Below the pieces are notes generated by a model that saw only the letters and a program-made list of their open reading frames with translations, was not told where the DNA came from and made no database searches. The translations under genes were made by a program, and so were the position numbers. A stretch of 12,717 nucleotides of DNA from CAZIWJ01 sp964542855 (GTDB lineage Bacteria > Bacteroidota > Bacteroidia > Cytophagales > Cyclobacteriaceae), in NCBI GenBank assembly GCA_964542855.1, contig CAZIWJ010000088.1, positions 1 through 12,717 on the forward strand, given 5' to 3'. Within the stretch, counting starts at the first letter, position 1. Each line of letters opens with the position of its first letter. This document shows, piece by piece, positions 7,431-12,717 of this stretch.

Positions 7431-7447
7431 TAAATCCTGCGGATTTA
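7431..7447 (+). terminator. Possible weak terminator or inverted repeat after the epimerase gene
   Basis: TAAATCC (7431-7437) and GGATTTA (7441-7447) form a perfect 7-bp stem with a TGC loop, about 50 nt past the epimerase stop codon. The T-rich GTTTGTATGTTTG follows. The stem is AT-rich and therefore weak as a terminator. It also sits where upstream promoter contacts for the LOG gene would be, so it could instead be an operator. Confidence 0.35.
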
Positions 7448-7452
7448 GTTTG

Positions 7453-7468
7453 TATGTTTGAAAACATA
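7453..7468 (+). promoter_or_regulatory. -7 promoter element within a palindrome upstream of the LOG gene
   Basis: TATGTTTG at 7453-7460 matches the Bacteroidota -7 consensus TAnnTTTG exactly. It would place the transcript start roughly 14 nt before the ATG at 7481. The element lies inside a perfect inverted repeat, TATGTTT-GA-AAACATA (7453-7468), which could be a repressor site covering the transcription start. No clear TTG at -33 is visible. Confidence 0.45.
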
Positions 7469-7480
7469 TCTTGATTTTTT

Positions 7481-8218
7481 ATGATGAATATGACCAATGG
7501 ACAACCCTCTTCCAACCCGGAAGAAGAAAGAATAAAGAAAGCATTTCAGGAAAGAGACTGGAACGAAATTAAAAGTGCCAACTCCTGGATTATTTTTAAA
7601 ATAATGGCCGAATTTGTGGAAGGGTTCGAGAAACTCACAAAAATTGGCCCGTGCGTTACCATTTTTGGTTCCGCCCGTACCCAGCAGGACCATCCCTGGT
7701 ACAAAATGACTGAAGAAATTGCTGCCAAGGTTGTTCGCCATGGTTACGGTATTATTACCGGTGGTGGGCCGGGAATTATGGAAGCGGGAAACAAAGGGGC
7801 CCGAAGTGAAAGGGGGAAGTCGGTTGGAATTAATATAGTGTTACCTTTCGAGCAAAGAAGCAACATTTTTATTGACCCGGACAAACTCATCAACTTCGAT
7901 TATTTCTTTGTACGAAAAGTAATGTTTGTTCGCTATTCCCAGGGTTTTATTGTGATGCCCGGCGGTTTAGGTACACTCGATGAACTATTCGAGGCCATGA
8001 CCCTGATCCAGACCAAGAAAATAGCTCGATTTCCTATTGTGCTGGTGGTTCGCGAGTACTGGGAAGGCCTGATCGACTGGATTAAAGGCACGCTGCTCGA
8101 AGAAGGGAACATTAATGAAGAGGACCTTGATTTAATTAACATTGTAGATACCCCTACAGAAGCAGTAGCTGTAATTGATGAATTTTATTCCAAATACCTG
8201 CTTTCACCGAACTTTTAA
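7481..8218 (+). CDS. LOG-family protein (TIGR00730-like nucleoside 5'-monophosphate phosphoribohydrolase)
   Basis: The 245-residue protein has the hallmark motifs of LOG proteins, once annotated as lysine decarboxylases: GGGPGIMEAGNKGA at 94-107 for phosphate binding and PGGLGTLDE at 160-168 with the catalytic glutamate. The conserved FFVRKVMFVR (142-151) supplies the active-site arginine. LOG enzymes hydrolyse the N-glycosidic bond of nucleoside 5'-monophosphates, releasing a free base and ribose 5-phosphate. Plant and some bacterial members activate cytokinins, while others act on purine nucleotides such as AMP. An N-terminal helical extension of about 55 residues precedes the Rossmann-like core, as in the longer bacterial forms. 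Three ATGs at 7481, 7484 and 7490 are possible starts; the first is used here. The stop codon is 2 nt before the lytic transglycosylase start, so the two genes are co-transcribed. The specific substrate is not predictable. Confidence 0.92.
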   Translation: MMNMTNGQPSSNPEEERIKKAFQERDWNEIKSANSWIIFKIMAEFVEGFEKLTKIGPCVTIFGSARTQQDHPWYKMTEEIAAKVVRHGYGIITGGGPGIMEAGNKGARSERGKSVGINIVLPFEQRSNIFIDPDKLINFDYFFVRKVMFVRYSQGFIVMPGGLGTLDELFEAMTLIQTKKIARFPIVLVVREYWEGLIDWIKGTLLEEGNINEEDLDLINIVDTPTEAVAVIDEFYSKYLLSPNF

Positions 8219-8220
8219 CT

Positions 8221-9162
8221 ATGAAGCTCAAAAATTATATTTTTCAGGTAGTACCCTTTGTCATTTTACTAGGATACGTGGCTTACGACCAGCAGGAGCA
8301 GGATGCAGTAGAAGTACAGGAGGTGAAGCCACAGGAAGCCAGCAGTAAATTACGCAAGTTTGCCTTCACCACTCCCCTGCCCGAAAGGCTCACCTTTGCC
8401 GGGGAGGATGTACCTTTGAAGCGGCCCGATATTTACGAACGGCTCGATATGGAAATTCACGTAAATGCCAACCGGCACTCCCGCACTATTCTGGCCCTGA
8501 AGCGGGCCAACCGCTGGTTTCCCCAGATTGTACCCATTCTGAAAAAATATAATATTCCCGAAGATTTTAAATACCTGGCGGTAATTGAGAGTGAACTAAG
8601 CAATGTTACTTCTCCCAGCGGAGCTAAGGGCTTCTGGCAGTTAATGAAAGGTACGGCCCGCGAACTCAACCTGGAAGTGAACCGCGAGGTTGATGAACGT
8701 TACGACCCGGTGAAGTCGACCCACGCCGCCAGCCAGTACCTGCTGAAAGCTTACAATAAATTTGGTAACTGGACTGCTGCGGCGGCTTCTTATAATATGG
8801 GGATGAACGGCCTAAACAAAAGGATGGAAGAGCAAAAAGCAGACTCCTACTACGATTTGTTACTGAACCAGGAAACCTCCCGATACCTGTTCCGCGTCCT
8901 GGCCCTTAAAATTATTATGGAGAGCCCGAACAAGTACGGCTATATTCTTTCAGAAGAAGAATTGTACCACCCCGCTGAGCTAAAGCCGGTTTTTGTAGAC
9001 AAAACTATTCCCAACCTGGTAGATTTTGCCAAAGAAAACGGGGTATCGTACAAAGTGCTGAAGCGCTACAACCCCTGGCTGCGCCGCGACCACCTTACCG
9101 TGCGTCGGAACACCTACAACATCATGATTGCCCAGAACCCGGTAGAACGAATTGGTTCCTGA
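8221..9162 (+). CDS. Membrane-anchored lytic transglycosylase (SLT domain, MltD-like)
   Basis: The 313-residue protein has one N-terminal hydrophobic segment (about residues 7-22) without a lipobox cysteine, so it is probably a signal anchor in the inner membrane with the rest in the periplasm. After a Gln/Glu-rich linker comes a family 1-type SLT domain at about 98-235. AVIESELS holds catalytic Glu123, SGAKGFWQLM is at 133-142, and AAASYNMG at 187-194 is the AYNxG-like signature. Such enzymes cleave the MurNAc-GlcNAc bond of peptidoglycan with formation of 1,6-anhydro-MurNAc. The C-terminal segment (about 262-305, NLVDFAKENGVSYKVLKRYNPWL... YNIMI) resembles a degenerate LysM domain, suggesting MltD-like architecture with a single poorly conserved glycan-binding module. 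The ATG lies 2 nt after the LOG stop codon, so expression probably depends on that gene's promoter and on translational coupling. Confidence 0.9.
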   Translation: MKLKNYIFQVVPFVILLGYVAYDQQEQDAVEVQEVKPQEASSKLRKFAFTTPLPERLTFAGEDVPLKRPDIYERLDMEIHVNANRHSRTILALKRANRWFPQIVPILKKYNIPEDFKYLAVIESELSNVTSPSGAKGFWQLMKGTARELNLEVNREVDERYDPVKSTHAASQYLLKAYNKFGNWTAAAASYNMGMNGLNKRMEEQKADSYYDLLLNQETSRYLFRVLALKIIMESPNKYGYILSEEELYHPAELKPVFVDKTIPNLVDFAKENGVSYKVLKRYNPWLRRDHLTVRRNTYNIMIAQNPVERIGS

Positions 9163-9227
9163 AGCCAGAATAGCCCTGTTAGTCCATTCTAGTTTAAACT
9201 ATCCTGTACTTCTATTTGTAGTATGTG

Positions 9228-9235
9228 TATCTTTG
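9228..9235 (+). promoter_or_regulatory. -7 promoter element for uvrA, which decides its start codon
   Basis: TATCTTTG at 9228-9235 matches the Bacteroidota -7 consensus TAnnTTTG. A transcript would begin near 9242, only a few nt before the ATG at 9246. A GTG at 9225, in the same frame, would lie upstream of transcription and overlaps the promoter, so it is unlikely to be the real start. A CTG about 21 bp upstream (9204-9206) is at best a weak -33 element. Confidence 0.55.
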
Positions 9236-9245
9236 CAGTTCGCTT

Positions 9246-12116
9246 ATGGAAACGACAACCAAAACCAGGGAACAGGAACCACTCCGTACTACTACTGAAA
9301 ATTCGCTACTCGACGGGAAAATTGAAATTTTTGGCGCTCGTGAACACAACCTGAAAGATGTTGAGGTAACCATTCCACGCAACAAACTGATTGTGATTAC
9401 TGGCATCAGCGGCAGCGGGAAGTCATCACTGGCTTTCGATACCATTTATGCCGAAGGCCAGCGCCGGTACATGGAAAGCTTTTCGGCTTACGCCCGCTCG
9501 TTTATCGGCAATATGCAGCGGCCCGATGTAGATAAAATCGAAGGCCTGAGCCCGGTGATTTCAATTGAACAGAAAACCACTTCTAAAAACCCCCGCTCTA
9601 CCGTGGGAACTGTAACTGAAGTGTACGACTTTATGCGCCTGCTTTACGCCCGCGCCGGGGAAGCTTACTCCTACCTTACGGGGAATAAAATGGAGCAGCA
9701 GTCGGAAGACCAGATTATCGATAAAATCATTGATCAGTTTACCGACCAGAAAATTATTTTACTGGCCCCGGTAGTAAAAGGGCGTAAAGGGCACTACCGT
9801 GAACTGTTCCAGCAAATCCGCAAGCAGGGCTACACCAAGGCGCGCGTGGATGGCGTGGTGGTAGACCTGGCTCCCAAAATGCAGGTAGATCGATACAAGA
9901 TGCACGACATCGAAATCGTGGTAGACCGCATTAAGGTGAACCCGGACGATCGATACCGGGTGGCTACTTCGGTAAAATCGACCCTGCAACAAGGCAAGGG
10001 CATTATGATGCTGCGCAATGAGGACGGGAACGTGATGCACTTCTCCAAGTTCCTGATGGATCCTGAAACCGGCCTCTCTTATGATGAGCCGGCTCCTAAC
10101 CTGTTTTCCTTTAACTCGCCTTATGGTGCCTGCCCTAAGTGCAACGGACTGGGCAAAATTGAAGAGGTAGACCTGGAAGCAGTGATACCCAACCCGGATA
10201 AGAGCATCAGCCAGGGGGGTATTGAAGCCCTGGGCGAGTACCGCGACGTGTGGATCTTCAAGAAGGTGGAGGCCATTATGAAGAAACATAAGGTGCCCAT
10301 CTCAACGCCCATTAAAAAAATCCCCAAGAAAGCGATAGATACCATTCTCTACGGCGACAATAGCACGGTAACCGTACCTTCTAAGAAATACCCCGGCTCG
10401 CAGTACCACGTGAAGTTTGAAGGTATAATCAAATACCTGGAAAAGCAGCGCGATAACGGTACAGATAAGATGCAGAAGTTTGCCAACCAGTTCATGACTT
10501 CTACGGTATGCCCGGAATGTGAAGGGCGAAGGCTCAAGAAAGAATCGCTGCACTATAAAATCGATAACCGTAACATTGGTGAACTGGCCGAACTGAACCT
10601 GTCGCAACTGGGTGAGTGGTTTGCCGACCTGGAATCGAGGCTCGATAAACGCCAGCTGCGCATCGCTACTGAAGTGCTAAAAGAAATCAGGAAGCGTATT
10701 TCTTTCCTGCTGGAAGTGGGGCTAGACTACCTGAGCCTAAACCGGCCGTTAAAAACCCTTTCCGGCGGGGAAGCCCAGCGCATTCGCCTGGCAACCCAAA
10801 TCGGCACCCAACTGGTTGGTGTGCTCTATATCCTGGATGAACCCAGCATTGGCTTGCACCAGCGCGATAACGTGAAGCTTATTAAATCGCTGCAAAACCT
10901 GCGTAACCTGGGCAACACGGTAATTGTGGTGGAGCACGACCGCGATATGATGCTGAATGCCGATTACATCATTGATATTGGCCCCGGGGCCGGCCGGCAC
11001 GGCGGAGAAATTATTGCCGCTGCCGATCCGGAGAAATTCCTGAAAGAAGGCGGTACCACGGCTGCTTACCTGAAAGGCGACTTACAAATAGCCATTCCCG
11101 CGGAACGGCGTTTGGGGAACGGGAAATCGATCCAGCTTAAGGGAGCAAATGGCAATAACCTGAAAAATGTGAACCTCACCCTGCCGCTGGGTAAAATGAT
11201 TTGCGTTTCCGGGGTGTCGGGCAGCGGAAAATCCACCCTCATCCATAATACCCTGTTTCCTATCCTGAGCGCGCAGTTTTACAAATCGAAGCGACAGCCC
11301 TATCCTTATAAGAAGATTACCGGTTTAAAAGACCTTGATAAAGTAATTGAGGTAGACCAGTCGCCCATTGGGCGTACCCCCCGGTCGAACCCTGCCACCT
11401 ACACTGGCGTGTTTACCGAAATCCGGGCGCTGTTTTCTGAACTGCCGGAAGCTAAAATCCGGGGCTACAAACCCGGAAGGTTTTCATTTAACGTAAAGGG
11501 TGGGCGCTGCGAAACCTGTGAGGGGGGCGGCATGCAGCTTATTGAAATGGACTTCCTGCCCGATGTGCACATCCCCTGCCCTACCTGCAAGGGAAAACGT
11601 TACAACCGGGAAACCCTGGAAGTACGCTTTAAAGGGAAATCCATTTCCGATGTGCTGGATATGACCGTAGAGTCGGCCGTGGAGTTCTTTAAAAACCAGC
11701 CCCGTATTTTACGGAAAATTGAAACCCTGCAGCAGGTAGGCCTGGGTTACATTACCCTCGGGCAGCACGCCACCACCCTGAGTGGTGGAGAGGCGCAGCG
11801 GGTGAAACTGGCCACTGAACTATCGAAGAAAGACACCGGGAAAACGCTTTACATCCTCGATGAACCCACTACCGGGTTGCACTTCCAGGATATTCAACAC
11901 CTACTGGATGTGCTAAACCGACTGGTAGATAAGGGCAATACCGTGCTGATTATTGAGCACAACATGGACGTGATTAAGGTATGCGACCACATAATTGACC
12001 TGGGCCCGGAAGGCGGCGATGAAGGCGGGTATATTTTAGCGGAAGGTACGCCCGAAGAAGTGAGCGCAAACCAGGAAAGTTATACGGCCAGGTTCCTGAA
12101 AGAAGAGTTGTCGTAA
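9246..12116 (+). CDS. uvrA: UvrA, excinuclease ABC subunit A
   Basis: The 956-residue protein is the damage-sensing dimeric ATPase of nucleotide excision repair, which loads UvrB onto lesions. Two ABC ATPase units are intact. The first has Walker A GISGSGKSS (53-61), signature LSGGEAQ (505-511) and Walker B YILDEPS (528-534). The second has Walker A GVSGSGKST (656-664), LSGGEAQ (845-851) and YILDEPT (869-875). The UvrB-interaction and signature insertion domains lie between the first Walker A and its signature. The second zinc finger is complete: C755, C758, C778, C781. The first zinc module keeps only C296 and C299; alignment by eye with the E. coli protein shows Asp272 and Thr275 where the first CxxC should be. 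An extra CPEC at 422-425 is the usual conserved pair. The ATG at 9246 is preferred over the GTG at 9225 because a promoter element overlaps the latter. Length is typical. Confidence 0.96.
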   Translation: METTTKTREQEPLRTTTENSLLDGKIEIFGAREHNLKDVEVTIPRNKLIVITGISGSGKSSLAFDTIYAEGQRRYMESFSAYARSFIGNMQRPDVDKIEGLSPVISIEQKTTSKNPRSTVGTVTEVYDFMRLLYARAGEAYSYLTGNKMEQQSEDQIIDKIIDQFTDQKIILLAPVVKGRKGHYRELFQQIRKQGYTKARVDGVVVDLAPKMQVDRYKMHDIEIVVDRIKVNPDDRYRVATSVKSTLQQGKGIMMLRNEDGNVMHFSKFLMDPETGLSYDEPAPNLFSFNSPYGACPKCNGLGKIEEVDLEAVIPNPDKSISQGGIEALGEYRDVWIFKKVEAIMKKHKVPISTPIKKIPKKAIDTILYGDNSTVTVPSKKYPGSQYHVKFEGIIKYLEKQRDNGTDKMQKFANQFMTSTVCPECEGRRLKKESLHYKIDNRNIGELAELNLSQLGEWFADLESRLDKRQLRIATEVLKEIRKRISFLLEVGLDYLSLNRPLKTLSGGEAQRIRLATQIGTQLVGVLYILDEPSIGLHQRDNVKLIKSLQNLRNLGNTVIVVEHDRDMMLNADYIIDIGPGAGRHGGEIIAAADPEKFLKEGGTTAAYLKGDLQIAIPAERRLGNGKSIQLKGANGNNLKNVNLTLPLGKMICVSGVSGSGKSTLIHNTLFPILSAQFYKSKRQPYPYKKITGLKDLDKVIEVDQSPIGRTPRSNPATYTGVFTEIRALFSELPEAKIRGYKPGRFSFNVKGGRCETCEGGGMQLIEMDFLPDVHIPCPTCKGKRYNRETLEVRFKGKSISDVLDMTVESAVEFFKNQPRILRKIETLQQVGLGYITLGQHATTLSGGEAQRVKLATELSKKDTGKTLYILDEPTTGLHFQDIQHLLDVLNRLVDKGNTVLIIEHNMDVIKVCDHIIDLGPEGGDEGGYILAEGTPEEVSANQESYTARFLKEELS

Positions 12117-12161
12117 TTCATCTTTAGAACCTGTAAAGTAAAATCTGAAATTGCTACCAAC

Positions 12162-12196
12162 AAAAAACCCCTCCAGAGAGAAACCTGAAGGGGTTT
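12162..12196 (-). terminator. Terminator between uvrA and tmRNA
   Basis: AAACCCCTCCAG (12165-12176) and CTGAAGGGGTTT (12185-12196) form a 12-bp stem. The single C-A mismatch on the plus strand becomes a G-T pair on the minus strand. On the minus strand three further T and GTTGG follow, making a strong Rho-independent terminator about 20 nt after the tmRNA 3' end. On the plus strand no T run follows, so it would stop uvrA transcripts less efficiently. Confidence 0.85.
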
Positions 12197-12214
12197 GAAT
12201 AGATGAAAATTTTG

Positions 12215-12622
12215 TGGAGCCGGCGGGATTCGAACCCGCGTCCAGCTAAGGAACGCAGTGCGCTTTCTACATGCTTAGTTCTTCTTAAATTTTCGAAGGC
12301 ACCAGGTGAAGAACAAACCAAGTAAACCCCTTATCTGCTGAGAGTTTCGCCTGTTGTTAGCAGCATCACTCCAGGCTAGCTTCATTTAGTCGACACCCCG
12401 AACTCCAAACCAATGAAGCCAGGTTCGGCGGGATGTGGCCCGGGAACCAGTTTGGCTCAACCGATTAAGCCTGTAAATTTTAGGAAGTTATCCTAAAATT
12501 AGGCAGCCATGGCGTAGTTATTTTCGCCATTTATGGTTTGAAGGTTTTATTTACGGGAAATACCCCCAACTCCCGGCATGCTTACACCTACATTACACTT
12601 CCTGTCAATTCCAGTCGGCCCC
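12215..12622 (-). ncRNA. ssrA: Transfer-messenger RNA (tmRNA)
   Basis: The gene encodes the RNA that, with SmpB, rescues ribosomes stalled on messages lacking a stop codon and tags the unfinished protein for proteolysis. The 5' end GGGGCCG (complement of 12616-12622) pairs with CGGCTCC (complement of 12216-12222) as a 7-bp acceptor stem, with discriminator A at 12215. A T arm, GCGGG-TTCGAAT-CCCGC, is the complement of 12223-12239. The 5' part reads GGGGCCGACTGGAATTGACA, the usual tmRNA start. The tag reading frame (complement of 12499-12528) encodes GENNYAMAA followed by TAA, and the ending AMAA fits the AA-ended degradation tags of this phylum. The 3' CCA is not encoded: the bases after the discriminator are CAA. 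It is a one-piece tmRNA of about 408 nt with no sign of permutation. Confidence 0.95.
12499..12528 (-). other. tmRNA proteolysis-tag reading frame
   Basis: Reading the minus strand from 12528, codons GGC GAA AAT AAC TAC GCC ATG GCT GCC TAA give GENNYAMAA-stop. The resume codon is inferred to be GGC by comparison with Bacteroidota tags that begin with glycine. The C-terminal Ala-Ala is the usual recognition end for ClpXP-type proteases. An A/T-rich stretch precedes the resume codon, as is normal. Confidence 0.88.
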
Positions 12623-12641
12623 GTAGGTATTAAAATAACTA

Positions 12642-12649
12642 CGAATATA
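12642..12649 (-). promoter_or_regulatory. Possible -7 promoter element for tmRNA
   Basis: On the minus strand, the complement of 12642-12649 reads TATATTCG, one mismatch from TAnnTTTG. Transcription would begin about 13 nt before the mature 5' end at 12622, consistent with RNase P trimming of a short leader. No clear -33 TTG is seen upstream, so the assignment is tentative. Beyond it, up to the window end, I see no gene. Confidence 0.35.
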
Positions 12650-12717
12650 CTGGTTAAATGTTCGCTATCCTATCTCGTTAGGCCCTTTTCAATTAAATGA
12701 TAAACCGGAAATCTTCC

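Noticed and set aside
9225..9245. GTG start codon for uvrA
   Set aside because: It overlaps the promoter -7 element at 9228-9235 and adds residues MYLCSSL, which do not look like a UvrA N-terminus.
9759..10289. A 176-codon minus-strand frame inside uvrA
   Set aside because: It is antisense to a conserved part of UvrA. No independent coding evidence was seen.
12215..12240. A tRNA gene end next to uvrA
   Set aside because: The T arm and acceptor half are tRNA-like, but the rest of the element is the tmRNA with a tag frame and distant 5' acceptor half. No anticodon arm is present nearby.
12660..12690. Possible hairpin CCTA/TAGG near the window edge
   Set aside because: The stem is only four pairs and the sequence is cut by the window end, so no function can be argued.

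Overview
The window looks like a chromosomal segment from a member of the Bacteroidota, probably of the Cytophagia type. Four things suggest this. There is a very large Oar-type TonB-dependent outer-membrane protein with an N-terminal carboxypeptidase-like domain. Bacteroidota-style -7 promoter elements (TAnnTTTG) lie upstream of several genes. Clear Shine-Dalgarno sequences are absent. The tmRNA encodes a GENNYAMAA-type tag. The genus cannot be fixed from sequence alone. Nothing suggests a recent mobile element: I see no transposase, integrase, phage gene, CRISPR array or tRNA-flanked insertion.

Layout. (1) Positions 1-237 hold the 3' end of a plus-strand gene that resembles the C-terminus of a glycerophosphodiester phosphodiesterase. 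A strong hairpin terminator follows it. (2) Positions 308-5907 hold three minus-strand genes. In transcription order they are an Oar-like TonB-dependent receptor (1113 aa), then after a terminator hairpin an endonuclease/exonuclease/phosphatase-fold lipoprotein, then 15 nt later a PhoD-like phosphatase lipoprotein. With the phosphodiesterase next door, this stretch contains three predicted phosphoester hydrolases and one outer-membrane transporter. A role in scavenging organic phosphate is plausible but inferred. (3) Positions 5908-6467 form a divergent intergenic region of about 560 bp. It has inverted repeats around the receptor promoter and an isolated minus-strand terminator with no gene before it. 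(4) Positions 6468-9162 hold plus-strand genes: a TIGR01777-type NAD(P)-binding epimerase, then a two-gene unit of a LOG-family phosphoribohydrolase and a membrane-anchored lytic transglycosylase separated by 2 nt. (5) Positions 9246-12116 encode UvrA, the damage-recognition ATPase of nucleotide excision repair, with its own promoter. (6) Positions 12215-12622 carry the tmRNA gene ssrA on the minus strand, convergent with uvrA, with a terminator between them.

Most of the window is housekeeping or common accessory content. I did not find a convincing new multi-gene system. The best leads are small: an orphan terminator and possible short RNA in the 560-bp gap, nested inverted repeats at two promoters, a UvrA whose first zinc module has lost two of its four cysteines, and the phosphoester-hydrolase cluster.
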